Positions 52,996 to 61,313 of a DNA stretch of 64,000 bases are shown here, piece by piece. The position numbers and the translations under genes were made by a program. Below the pieces are notes generated by a model that worked only from the letters and a program-made list of their open reading frames with translations, was not told the DNA's origin and made no database searches. Position 1 is the first letter of the stretch; every line of letters starts with the position of its first letter. Origin of the DNA: PR03 sp964353555 (GTDB lineage Bacteria; Myxococcota_A; UBA9160; PR03); assembly GCA_964353555.1 (NCBI GenBank), contig CAYGWM010000001.1, positions 102,674 to 166,673 on the forward strand, given 5' to 3'.

Positions 52996-54105
52996 TTAGC
53001 CGCTGTCATCTCCAGAGCTCTTTTCCAGGAACACTTCGATCTGGCGCGCGGCGTCGACGTCGCGCATCTGCACCGGCGGATGCTTCATCGTGTACGCCGA
53101 GATCGGCAGCAGCGGTCCCGCGATGCCGCGCTCGCGCGCGACTTTCACGTAGCGCACCACGTCGATCACGATGCCGGCCGAGTTCGGCGAATCCTGCACC
53201 GAAAGGCGCGCTTCGAGTTCGATCGGAGCGCCGCCGAAGCCGCGTCCCTCGACGCGCAGGAAGCAGACCTTGTTGTCGTTCTGCCAGGGCACGTAGTCAG
53301 AGGGGCCGATGTGTACGTTGTCGGTGTCGATCTCGTAGGGGATCTGCGACGTCACCGCTTCCGTCTTCGAGATCTTCTTCGACACGAGGCGATGGCGCGA
53401 CAGCATGTTCAGGAAGTCGGTGTTGCCGCCGGTGTTGAGCTGATAGGTGCGCTCGACCTTCACGCCGCGATCCGCGAGCAGACGCACCACCGAACGGTGC
53501 AGGATGGTCGCGCCGAACTGCGACTTGATGTCGTCGCCCGCGCACGGGATCCCGGCCTGTCGGAAGCGCTCGCCCCACTGCGGATCGGACACGATGAAGA
53601 CCGGGATACAGTTGACGAGCGACACGCCGGTTTCGAGGCATGCTTCGGCGTACGCCTGTGTCGCCTTCTGCGAGCCCACCGGCAGATACGAAACGAGGAT
53701 CTCGGTGCCGCTATCGCGCAGCCGCTTCGCGACGTCCATCGGCCGTTCGTCCGCCACCCGGAACGAGCGCTCGGGCGGGTAGTCGGCCATGTGATCGGCC
53801 ACACCGTCGTGAACCGGCCCCATCTGCACCACGACCTCGGACTTGGCGATGTGATCGCTGATCGTCGTCGTGCAATTGGGCGCCGCGAAGGCGGCCTCGT
53901 GCAGCGGTCGGCCGACCTTGCGCACGTCGATGTCGAAGGCGGCCACCACCTCGACGTCGCCCGGGCGATAGCCGCCCATGTCGAGGTGCATCAAGCCCCA
54001 GGCCTCGTGCTGCTCGCGCGGAACGTTCCGGTAGTAGTCGATGCCCTGGAGCAGCGAACTGGCGCAGTTGCCGACGCCCGCGATCGCAATCCTGACCTTG
54101 CCCAT
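52996..54105 (-). CDS. ino1: myo-Inositol-3-phosphate synthase
   Basis: A 369-residue NAD-dependent enzyme converting glucose-6-phosphate to inositol-3-phosphate. It is the short bacterial/actinobacterial type. Features are AIAGVGNCASSLLQGIDYY at the N-terminus, FDIDVRKVG, SYLPVGSQKATQAYAEACLE, GDDIKSQFGATILHR, QLNTGGNTDFLNM and the lysine-rich LVSKKISKTEAV. I start it at ATG 54105, preceded by GGGGGG. It heads a two-gene operon with the two-domain transferase, which would use its product. Confidence 0.95.
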   Translation of the reverse strand: MGKVRIAIAGVGNCASSLLQGIDYYRNVPREQHEAWGLMHLDMGGYRPGDVEVVAAFDIDVRKVGRPLHEAAFAAPNCTTTISDHIAKSEVVVQMGPVHDGVADHMADYPPERSFRVADERPMDVAKRLRDSGTEILVSYLPVGSQKATQAYAEACLETGVSLVNCIPVFIVSDPQWGERFRQAGIPCAGDDIKSQFGATILHRSVVRLLADRGVKVERTYQLNTGGNTDFLNMLSRHRLVSKKISKTEAVTSQIPYEIDTDNVHIGPSDYVPWQNDNKVCFLRVEGRGFGGAPIELEARLSVQDSPNSAGIVIDVVRYVKVARERGIAGPLLPISAYTMKHPPVQMRDVDAARQIEVFLEKSSGDDSG

Positions 54106-54168
54106 CACTGCCCCCCTGTTGCACGCGAGATCCACGGCGGCGCCGGCTGCCGACTCGCGGGGGCGAGG

Positions 54169-55314
54169 CTACGAAGCAGCCTCGGAGCGGTCAAGGTGCA
54201 CGCCGACGCGGAACAGACGCATGAGCGGGGCGCGGCGCAGCACTACGACGGGATCGACCCCAAAGCGCTCGGCCAGCGCGTCGAGTCCGCGACTCGCCAC
54301 CTTCGCTGCCTTTTCGATCGCCTTCGGAATCGACTCGGCGTCGCCGAGCGGAAGTTTGTCGGCGACCGCGACCTGGTTCGCGAGCGCGAGGAACGCGTAC
54401 GCGAAGGCGCGGCGCGCACCGTCGTCGAGCGCGGCCGCGGCCCGGAACAGCGACAGCTCGGCGTCCGCCATCGCGGGCAGCTCGGGCATGAAGACCGGAA
54501 GATGCCACTCTCCGACCTTCGGCGCGGCGTCGGGGAGCCGCTCGAGTTCGTCTCGGCGCGGCTGTGCGTAGATCGCCATCGCTTCCTCCCAGCTCGGGAA
54601 GCCCAGATCTTGCAGGCGACCGGCGCGCCAGCGCAGCGCCCATTCTTCGTTCTCCGTCGGCAGCTCCCACGCGACGGATTGCAGCATCCGGAAGTAGAAC
54701 CAGTAGTCGCTTTCGAAGAGCAGCGTGAGCAGCCGCATCGCGACGTCGAGGTCGTCGCTCGAGCGTTTCGCGACGAGGTAGAACACGCCGTCGAGAGTGC
54801 TGCCACCGCCCGGTGGCGACCAACCCTGACCGCCGTCGCTGTCGTTCGGCTTCATCACGACTTCGGCGCGGTCGTGCAGCCAGAGCATGATCAGCTCCGG
54901 GTCGAGAGCCTGAGCGCCGCGCAGCAGCGTCTCGTCATCGGCCTCGCCGAAGGTTGCGATCCACTCCGCGAGCGACTCGCGATCGGGGACCAGGTCGTTC
55001 CACGCGTCGAGGTCGACGCAGGCGACGAGCTGGTCGTCCGTCGCGTGGGCGAGCAGCCAGGCGGTATCGGCGCGCCCGATGCCCTTCACCGTGAAGACCA
55101 GCTCCGCCTCGGGCAGCGCCGGCACGACGCGTTCCGGCTCGGGCACCAGATCGAGCAGCTCAGCGCGCCGCGCGACCGGAGTCTGGCAGATCAGCGCCAC
55201 CTGCTCGTCGACCGAGAGCGCCCCAACCGCATTCTCCGCGGCGCGCCGGTCTCTTCGCGCCAGCGCAAACAAATCGCGCACGTCCGCCGGCAACTCAGAG
55301 ATCGCAGCCATCAA
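54169..55314 (-). CDS. Conserved hypothetical protein (DUF6178-like)
   Basis: A 381-residue soluble, mostly helical and acidic protein. Recognisable stretches are LPADVRDLFALARRDRR, VVPALPEAELVFTVKGIG and WLHDRAEVVMKPNDSDGG. The opening and the D/E-rich repeats resemble the DUF6178 family found mainly in deltaproteobacteria. No enzymatic motif is visible. It is 63 bp upstream of ino1 on the same strand, but whether they share a transcript is uncertain. A family C repeat cluster lies just upstream of its start. Confidence 0.55.
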   Translation of the reverse strand: MMAAISELPADVRDLFALARRDRRAAENAVGALSVDEQVALICQTPVARRAELLDLVPEPERVVPALPEAELVFTVKGIGRADTAWLLAHATDDQLVACVDLDAWNDLVPDRESLAEWIATFGEADDETLLRGAQALDPELIMLWLHDRAEVVMKPNDSDGGQGWSPPGGGSTLDGVFYLVAKRSSDDLDVAMRLLTLLFESDYWFYFRMLQSVAWELPTENEEWALRWRAGRLQDLGFPSWEEAMAIYAQPRRDELERLPDAAPKVGEWHLPVFMPELPAMADAELSLFRAAAALDDGARRAFAYAFLALANQVAVADKLPLGDAESIPKAIEKAAKVASRGLDALAERFGVDPVVVLRRAPLMRLFRVGVHLDRSEAAS

Positions 55315-55344
55315 TCCTCAACGTAGCGCTTGCCCTGTTGCGTT

Positions 55345-55432
55345 GGGGACGTTCGTTGCGTCGATTGACTCGAGGAACGTCCCCGACGCAACGAACGTCC
55401 CCGACGCAACTCGCGCAACGAACGTCCCCAAG
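55345..55432. repeat. Cluster of repeat C units with inverted arms
   Basis: GGGGACGTTCGTTGCGTCG (55345-55363) is inverted exactly at 55384-55402, with a 20-nt spacer containing another GAACGTCCCC. A further unit CGCAACGAACGTCCCCAA lies at 55414-55431. Such short GGGGACGTTC palindromes resemble REP-type elements. No RAYT transposase is nearby. The cluster occupies almost the whole gap between the DUF6178-like start and the next gene. Confidence 0.8.
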
Positions 55433-55498
55433 TCAACGAGGGTGGTAGAATCGGCAGCCTTTTTTGGGCGCGATGCGGCGTGCGGGGGGGGGCGGCGA

Positions 55499-57037
55499 TT
55501 GCTCTGGCGGCTTTGGGCGTTCTGCTCGGGAATCCCCGTTGGTGGCGCGATCGCGCTGGCGGCTCTTCGCGAGCCCGCGCCGCTTCAGCTGGTCTGGGGC
55601 GCGCTCGCGGGCGGTGTGCTGCTCGCGCTGTTGGTCTCGCTGCTCGCGCGCGGGCACCACGACCATTTTGAACGGGGCCGCCACCTCGCCGCCGCAACGA
55701 GCTTCGGCTGGGCCGCCGTGCCGGCGGCGGTCGCCGTGTTCTTTGCGTGGGCGCCGGGACGCTGGGTGTACGTCGCGCTCGTCATCGCACTGCTCGCGGG
55801 TGCGCTCTTCGTCGCGACTCGCGCGCTCGGACCGGGCGGTGGTCTCGTGCGTTGGAAGCTGCGCGCCGTCGCATCGTTTCTGATCGCGATCGCCGCCGTG
55901 CTGGCGCTCGCCGCCGCTGGGGCCGCGCTCTTCGCCGACGTACCCGAGCCGAGTTCTCGCTTCTCGTCGGTGCTCGACGCGATCGACGCCGAGGTCGTGA
56001 CGCGTCCATTGCCGGTGTGCAGCGCTGAGCCGCGCGCAGTCGCGGTGCTGCTCGCGCGCGGCGCGCACCCGGCGCTGTCGCCCGACGGCGCGCAGCTCTG
56101 GTTCGACGCGGAATCCGATGCCGACGGCGGGCGCCGCCAGATCCATCGCCTCGACCGGGCGACCGGCAACGTGATCTGCTGGAGTTGCGGCGATCTCGGC
56201 AACAACACGCACCCGTCGATCTCTCTGAGCGGCGTTTCGCTGGTATTCCAGTCCGATCGCCACGCCAGCTGGCGCCATCCCGATGACACTGATCTGTATC
56301 TCGCAGCCGCGCAGCGCACGGAGAATCCCGATCACGGCCGGCGGCTCAGCTTCACGGTCGGGCCGGACGAGTCGCCCGTCTTCGGTCCCGGTCCGATGAT
56401 GGTGACCTGGTCGCGCCGACTCGCGGGTCGCTACGACGTCGTCGCCGCGTCGATTCGTTCGGGTCACGGCGGGTTGCTGCTCGGTACACCGGGTGTGCTC
56501 GCGAGCGGCGGCGCCGCGTGGATCGCGCCGGTCGCGTGGAGTCCCGATGCCCGCAGCCTGCTCGTCGCGAGCGGCAATCCGTTCGGGCCGCTCGTGCTGG
56601 AAGCCGTCGACCCAAAGAATTTTTCGCGCCGGTTGCTCGCAACGGATGCCGCGCTCGCCGGATCCTTCGACGCGGACGGCGGCTGGTTGGGCTTTGCCAC
56701 CACGCGGCCGCTTCACTGGGCGGGCGTGTTGCCGCGCGCACTCGGCTTCGCAGTCGCGCCGCTCGCGATCGACCGGCGTGCACGCGAGCCGCTGCGCCGC
56801 GACACGGGCGTTCGCAGCGCGGCGTCGGAGCAGTCGGTGGAAGCCGCGGCGATCGCGATCGACGCCGCCGTCGCCAGCTGGGGTGAGCCGACCGGCCTCG
56901 CGATCGAACCGGACGGCAGCGGCTTCGTGCTCGGGCAGCGCCGCCAGGGCGACGACGGCGTGCACGAGCGACTCGTCGCGATCCAGCTCGCTTGTACGCA
57001 GACGGCTGTCGCGCCGCGAGCGCCCGCAGCGCCGTGA
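55499..57037 (+). CDS. Membrane-anchored beta-propeller-like protein
   Basis: About 512 residues. Around five hydrophobic helices occupy the first 150 residues (e.g. VWGALAGGVLLALLVSLLA, AVPAAVAVFFAWAPG, WVYVALVIALLAGALFVAT). A soluble region follows with TolB-like blades: HPALSPDGAQLWFDAESD, THPSISLSGVSLVFQSDR, AWSPDARSLLVASG. The start is uncertain. TTG 55499 has a G-rich stretch upstream. GTG 55442 is the first alternative, and there is no in-frame ATG after the repeat C cluster. A run of nine G at 55483-55491 could hide an indel. It overlaps the protease gene by 4 nt. Confidence 0.65.
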   Translation: MLWRLWAFCSGIPVGGAIALAALREPAPLQLVWGALAGGVLLALLVSLLARGHHDHFERGRHLAAATSFGWAAVPAAVAVFFAWAPGRWVYVALVIALLAGALFVATRALGPGGGLVRWKLRAVASFLIAIAAVLALAAAGAALFADVPEPSSRFSSVLDAIDAEVVTRPLPVCSAEPRAVAVLLARGAHPALSPDGAQLWFDAESDADGGRRQIHRLDRATGNVICWSCGDLGNNTHPSISLSGVSLVFQSDRHASWRHPDDTDLYLAAAQRTENPDHGRRLSFTVGPDESPVFGPGPMMVTWSRRLAGRYDVVAASIRSGHGGLLLGTPGVLASGGAAWIAPVAWSPDARSLLVASGNPFGPLVLEAVDPKNFSRRLLATDAALAGSFDADGGWLGFATTRPLHWAGVLPRALGFAVAPLAIDRRAREPLRRDTGVRSAASEQSVEAAAIAIDAAVASWGEPTGLAIEPDGSGFVLGQRRQGDDGVHERLVAIQLACTQTAVAPRAPAAP

Positions 57038-57909
57038 ACCGCCTCGCCACGCTCGCGCTCACCGCGCTGCTGCTCACCACGACGGCGCGTGCCGCCGAGC
57101 CGCCGGCCGATGCGGTGCTCGCCGAAGTTCCGTTCCTGCCCGCGACCACGCTCGGCGGAGCGAACGAGGTTCGCATCGATCTCGCTGTGCCCGGCGCGCG
57201 TCCACTGCCGCTGTTGCTCGACACCGGCTCGCTCGAGAGCTTTGCGACACCGCGCGCCGCGCAGGCGCTCGGCATCAGCGTGCGGCGCAACAAGCAGTCG
57301 CCGTACCGGCGCGCGACGCGTCTCGGCCGCGACATCGAGATCTCCGTCGACACGCGACGCGGCGATACCGCGGAGAGTGCCGGCGGAGAGTGGGCGGTGC
57401 TCGGTGCGCGCTTCCTTTCGTCGTTCGTGCTGGAGATCGACTTTCCCGGCCGTCGCGTGCGCTTCTTCGACCCGAAGCGTTTCGAGGTGCCCGAGCGCGC
57501 GGAAGCGGCGGATCAGGCCGTGCTGCCGATTCGTCTCGACGGGGGTCGCCCGATCGTCGAGATCGAGCTCAGCGCTGCACGCGTTCCCGCGGTGATCACG
57601 ACCGGCGCGCCCGGCACGCTGATGCTGCCGGGTGGTTGGTCGCCCGGCGCGTCGCTGCAGCCCGATCCGCAGGCCACCGCGATGCTGGCGCCGATGCCCG
57701 GCGCGGGTCGCCTCGAAGCGGTCACCGCGGCGCGCTTCCAGATCGGTCCGTTCGCCGAGAGCGACGTGCCGATGCTGGTCGCCGAGCGCGGCGTGCAGGG
57801 CGCCGGTGCGCGCAGCGAGGCGCTGCTCGGCGTCGATCTGCTGAAGCGCTTCGTGTTGCGCATCGACTACCCGCGCAAGCGCCTCTGGCTCGCGGACCCG
57901 ACGCGCTGA
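57034..57909 (+). CDS. Secreted retropepsin-like aspartic protease
   Basis: A 291-residue protein with a signal peptide (RLATLALTALLLTTTARA). LLLDTGSLESF contains the Asp63-Thr64-Gly65-Ser66 active-site motif of retropepsin-like proteases. The second half has a related strand pattern ending GVDLLKRFVLRIDYPRKRLW, the usual end of this family's domain. Such single-domain enzymes act as dimers or need both halves. The start is GTG, overlapping the upstream stop (GTGA), so it is coupled to the propeller protein. Confidence 0.78.
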   Translation: MNRLATLALTALLLTTTARAAEPPADAVLAEVPFLPATTLGGANEVRIDLAVPGARPLPLLLDTGSLESFATPRAAQALGISVRRNKQSPYRRATRLGRDIEISVDTRRGDTAESAGGEWAVLGARFLSSFVLEIDFPGRRVRFFDPKRFEVPERAEAADQAVLPIRLDGGRPIVEIELSAARVPAVITTGAPGTLMLPGGWSPGASLQPDPQATAMLAPMPGAGRLEAVTAARFQIGPFAESDVPMLVAERGVQGAGARSEALLGVDLLKRFVLRIDYPRKRLWLADPTR

Positions 57910-57920
57910 GTCACAGGGCT

Positions 57921-58502
57921 ATGTTGCGCCCCGTGCTTTCCGTCGACGCCGTCCGCCGCGCACTCGCGGAATACGAAGCTGCCGTTGTGGGCGACCCGGC
58001 GCGCCCGCGTGCGGCGGTTGCGCTCGTGTTGCGCGACGCGGCGACTGGCCCTGAGGTGCTGCTGATCGAGCGGGCGCGTCATCCCGAGGATCCGTGGTCG
58101 GGGCACATGGCATTCCCGGGCGGCCGCGTCGACCCGGATGATTCCGACACGCGCGCGGCTGCCGAACGCGAGACGATGGAAGAGGTCGGTCTCGCGCTCG
58201 CGGGCGCCGAGTTGCTCGGGCGCCTCGACGACCTCGAAGGTCGCCACGCCGGTCGCCCGCTCTCACTGGTGATCTCCGCGTGGGTCTATCACGTGAAGGA
58301 ACACCAGCCGCTGGTGCTGAATGGCGAGGTGGCGATGACACTGTGGGTGCCGCTCGCTCTCCTCATCGATCCGCTCCATCGCGTCGAGTACCCGACTCCG
58401 CTAGGTGGTTTCCCCGGCATCCTCGTCGGCGAGCCCGACCGCCATATCGTGTGGGGCTTGACCTATCGCTTCCTCGAGATCCTCCTCGAGCGCATCAGCT
58501 AG
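57921..58502 (+). CDS. Nudix hydrolase (NudL/CoA-pyrophosphatase-like)
   Basis: A 193-residue Nudix protein. The box is FPGGRVDPDDSDTRAAAERE followed by TMEEVGL. The first conserved Glu is Asp here, while REUxEExGU is intact. The flanking RAAVALVLRD and WSGHMAFPGG match the CoA pyrophosphatase subgroup, which cleaves CoA or related dinucleotides. It is third in a plus-strand group after the propeller and protease genes, 11 nt after the latter. Confidence 0.9.
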   Translation: MLRPVLSVDAVRRALAEYEAAVVGDPARPRAAVALVLRDAATGPEVLLIERARHPEDPWSGHMAFPGGRVDPDDSDTRAAAERETMEEVGLALAGAELLGRLDDLEGRHAGRPLSLVISAWVYHVKEHQPLVLNGEVAMTLWVPLALLIDPLHRVEYPTPLGGFPGILVGEPDRHIVWGLTYRFLEILLERIS

Positions 58503-58513
58503 AACGTGCAGAA

Positions 58514-58627
58514 CGGTGCCGGGCGTCAAGTTATTTTTTGTCAAGTTATTGGGCGGTCCCGCCTAGGTGGCGCGCACAGCGGGGGGAACCAATAACTTGA
58601 CAAAAAATAACTTGACGCCCGGCACCG
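58514..58627. repeat. Inverted-repeat element of family B (37-bp perfect arms)
   Basis: The left arm 58514-58550 is the exact reverse complement of the right arm 58591-58627. They are separated by 40 bp. Each arm ends in GCCCGGCACCG (or its complement) and has two AACTTGAC units around A-rich spacers. The whole 114-bp element lies between convergent genes. The single arms at 12654-12687 and 45106-45142 are related. It could act as a MITE/REP-like element or as a bidirectional terminator. Confidence 0.9.
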
Positions 58628-58643
58628 ACTCAGAGGCACCGCC

Positions 58644-60455
58644 TCAGAACAGCTTTTTCACCATCTGGCGGTTGATCCAGTCGACGAGGGTGGGTAGCGC
58701 AGCGTTGTTGCGCGCGGTGAGCACGTCGAGGTGCGCGTAGCCTTCGACGATCAGCACCTCTTTGTCGGCCGCGGGCGTGGCAATCGATCCGAGGTAGGTC
58801 GCGAAGCTGCTCTCGAGCGGCGCGAGACCGTTCGAGCCGCCGATGCCGAGCACAGGCACGTTCACGTTGGCGTTTTGCGTGAGCACGAGCGGACCTTCGC
58901 TGCCGGTCGCCGCCACCGACTGCGCGACCAGCGCGCTCGAGTTGATGCCGTAGGCCCCGTCGAGGTTCGATCGACCCGAGAGGAAGTACCACTCGACGAA
59001 GTTCGACGGCAGCGCCTGGATCTCGAGGATGTCATCGAGGCTGGTGACCTCGGCCTCGTTGCCCCAATTGCTCGGCGTTGCGGTCGGCAACGGGCGCGGG
59101 CCGTTGTTCAGCAGCCCGCAGCCAGGGGTGACGTTGAACGTGTTGGGCGGGCAGCTGGGCAGCGCCGGATCGTCGTAGTCGATCCAGCGACGCAGATCGG
59201 CGTTCGGCTGCGCGACATAGAACGCGGCGAAGGCACCGCCCGGCGGCGAATACAGGTTCCGCCCGTCCGCGCTGAAACCGACCGAAGCGCGGAACGCGGT
59301 GAACGGTTGGAAGTCGTCATCGATGAAGAAGCCGATCAGCGCGCGGTTGTCCGCCGGCGCGCCGAAGAACAGCGAGAACGGCGGACTCTGGAAGACCGTC
59401 GTTCGCTGGATGATCGCGCTTTCGTCGGGCAGATGGATTCCGGCAAGCCCCGCGAGTTCCGCACCGGGACCGAGAATCGCCGGCTCGATGCCCTGGAACG
59501 AGCCGAGGAAGACGTCAGGCCCGCCCGGCTGCGCGAGCGACGCGACCCTCGACTCGTAGCTCGCAAAGCTCGGCGCGCTCGCCGACGGGCCGCCCGCGCC
59601 GCCGCCTTCGAGCAGCACGATCCCGTCGACGTGCGAATAGCCCGCATCGACGACGTTGGGATCGGGGTCGAAGTCGTAGGCAGCGAATACGCTCGCCCAG
59701 TAGGTGCCCTGCGAGTGACCGCCGAAGAGCACGACGCCCTGCGGACCGACGATGCTGCGCGCGTTGTCGGCAAGCACCTTCCAGTCGCGCACGTTGGTGT
59801 CGACACCCCAGTGCGCAGCGAAGCGCATGTCGTCTTGCGCGAGCCGCAGGTAGGAGGTCTCGTTGCCGAGCGCGTCGGGGAGCAGCGTCGGCGGGTCGAC
59901 CTCGCCGTTTTCGTTGGTATCGATCGCGCCGCTCTCCGGCTCGGGCAGGTAGAAGAAAGTTCCGGAGTAGAGCGCGTCGCGAACTTCGTCGTCGTTGGTC
60001 GCGTTCGCGATCAACGCGCTCGTGTGCACCGAGCCGCGGCGATCTTCGAGCTGGTTCGGCCGCCGGTCGATGGCCCAGACCTCGATGTTGCCGTTGTACT
60101 TTTGTACCAGCTGCTTCGCGAGCGGCGAGAAGGTGCCGGCGCCGCCGAGGAAGCCGGGCACCAGGATCAGGATCGCGCGCGGCGCGGGTGCGTTCGCACG
60201 CGCGAGATAGGTGCGCAGGTAGCTCACGCGGTTCAAATTCGGCTGCGCCCCGACGATTGCCTGCACTTTCTCGGTCGCCGCCATCTCGATGCCGGCTGCG
60301 CCCGAACCCGGCGTATGCGGCTCGACGTATCCGGGCGCCAGCACGTATTGCTGCATCACGAAGGTCGCCCCGGGTCCGCCGGACGGACACGCCGCGGGAC
60401 CAAGCGAAGGCAGCGCGAGCAGCGGAAGCCACAGGACCCAGCGGCTCTGAATCAT
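58644..60455 (-). CDS. Secreted alpha/beta-hydrolase, lipase/depolymerase-like
   Basis: A 603-residue envelope protein with a lipoprotein-like signal (LPLLALPSLGPAAC, Cys23). ILILVPGFLGGAGTF is the oxyanion region. The nucleophile elbow is GGHSQG (Ser248). VEGYAHLDVLTARN near the C-terminus holds the likely histidine. Several calcium-type acidic loops (AIDTNENGEVDPP) occur. It would hydrolyse an ester substrate at the cell surface. The start overlaps the PEP-CTERM gene's stop by 4 nt, so the two are cotranslated. Confidence 0.8.
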   Translation of the reverse strand: MIQSRWVLWLPLLALPSLGPAACPSGGPGATFVMQQYVLAPGYVEPHTPGSGAAGIEMAATEKVQAIVGAQPNLNRVSYLRTYLARANAPAPRAILILVPGFLGGAGTFSPLAKQLVQKYNGNIEVWAIDRRPNQLEDRRGSVHTSALIANATNDDEVRDALYSGTFFYLPEPESGAIDTNENGEVDPPTLLPDALGNETSYLRLAQDDMRFAAHWGVDTNVRDWKVLADNARSIVGPQGVVLFGGHSQGTYWASVFAAYDFDPDPNVVDAGYSHVDGIVLLEGGGAGGPSASAPSFASYESRVASLAQPGGPDVFLGSFQGIEPAILGPGAELAGLAGIHLPDESAIIQRTTVFQSPPFSLFFGAPADNRALIGFFIDDDFQPFTAFRASVGFSADGRNLYSPPGGAFAAFYVAQPNADLRRWIDYDDPALPSCPPNTFNVTPGCGLLNNGPRPLPTATPSNWGNEAEVTSLDDILEIQALPSNFVEWYFLSGRSNLDGAYGINSSALVAQSVAATGSEGPLVLTQNANVNVPVLGIGGSNGLAPLESSFATYLGSIATPAADKEVLIVEGYAHLDVLTARNNAALPTLVDWINRQMVKKLF

Positions 60456-61036
60456 CGGGAAATTTCCGTGCGCGCGCGCGCGCCGAGCGCGCCGAGCGCC
60501 ATCAGAGTTGCGAGCGCGAGCGCGCCGGCGCTGGGCTCCGGGACGAGGGCCAGCAGATTCACCGTTAGCGTTCCGTCGGGCGAGAGCGAATCGATCGAGA
60601 AGCTCGACACGATCCCGACGACGCTTCCGTCGAAGCCGAAGAACAACGTGCCCGTTACGTCGGGGACCGCGAGATCGAAGCTCGACTCGCCATCGACGAT
60701 ATGCAGGAACAACGTCGGAATCAGAAAGTTGCCGGCGGCCTGCACGACGCCGAGCGCCGGCGACGGAACGTCCGGATCGAGCGCGAACGAGGCGCCGCTG
60801 CTGGCGAGCACCGACACGCTCGTCAGCGAGAACTGCGTGGTTGACGCGACCGGAACGCTCGAGACGTCTAGTGCGATTGCGCCCGACAGCGCTTCACTCG
60901 GCCCCGCCTCCGGCACGATCGCACTGGGCGCTAAGACCGCGAGCGGCCCGAACGAGGCGGCCCCCGCAGCTCCCGCGAACGCCAGGCACATGAGGCCCAG
61001 CACAGATCTAGACAACCAACGACTCCGCTTCCGCAC
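60452..61036 (-). CDS. PEP-CTERM sorting-domain protein
   Basis: A 194-residue secreted protein with an N-terminal signal (SRSVLGLMCLAFAGAAGAAS) and a C-terminal PEP-CTERM signal. The latter is VPEPSAGALALATLMALGAL from about residue 165, followed by the basic end GARARTEISR. Such proteins are processed by an exosortase and attached or secreted with exopolysaccharide. The mature part is beta-rich and of unknown function. It is upstream of and overlaps the alpha/beta-hydrolase gene. No exosortase is in the window. Confidence 0.85.
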   Translation of the reverse strand: MRKRSRWLSRSVLGLMCLAFAGAAGAASFGPLAVLAPSAIVPEAGPSEALSGAIALDVSSVPVASTTQFSLTSVSVLASSGASFALDPDVPSPALGVVQAAGNFLIPTLFLHIVDGESSFDLAVPDVTGTLFFGFDGSVVGIVSSFSIDSLSPDGTLTVNLLALVPEPSAGALALATLMALGALGARARTEISR

Positions 61037-61112
61037 CCAACAGACTCCAGCATGTAACTTTTATGAGGATGTGGACGATTTTCGTCGCACGGCCCACGAG
61101 TCTAGCCGCTTT

Positions 61113-61313
61113 TTATGCCGCGTCCGTTTCGGTCTCGAAGCCCGCACAGGCTCGGACCGGCAACGGCGGATAGGGAAGGAAGCGCGGATCGCTTTGGGCG
61201 CGGGAACAGCGCCAGAAGACGGCGGCCTTTGCGCTGCGCTGGACGCGGGCGAAGCGGCAGGCCGAGCAGAGCCCCACGCTCGGATCGAGATCCAGGTCGT
61301 CCCCGTCGCTCAC
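61113..61313 (-). CDS. Small four-Cys conserved protein
   Basis: A 66-residue protein starting at GTG 61313, which overlaps the GH31 stop as GTGA. The core is VGLCSACRFARVQRSAKAAV, then FWRCSRAQSDPRF and PLPVRACAGFE. The Cys-x2-Cys plus two later Cys could form a small zinc or other metal site. Short proteins with this CxxC...FxxC...YPxLPVxxC pattern are widespread and uncharacterised. It is translated directly after the glucosidase. Confidence 0.6.
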   Translation of the reverse strand: MSDGDDLDLDPSVGLCSACRFARVQRSAKAAVFWRCSRAQSDPRFLPYPPLPVRACAGFETETDAA

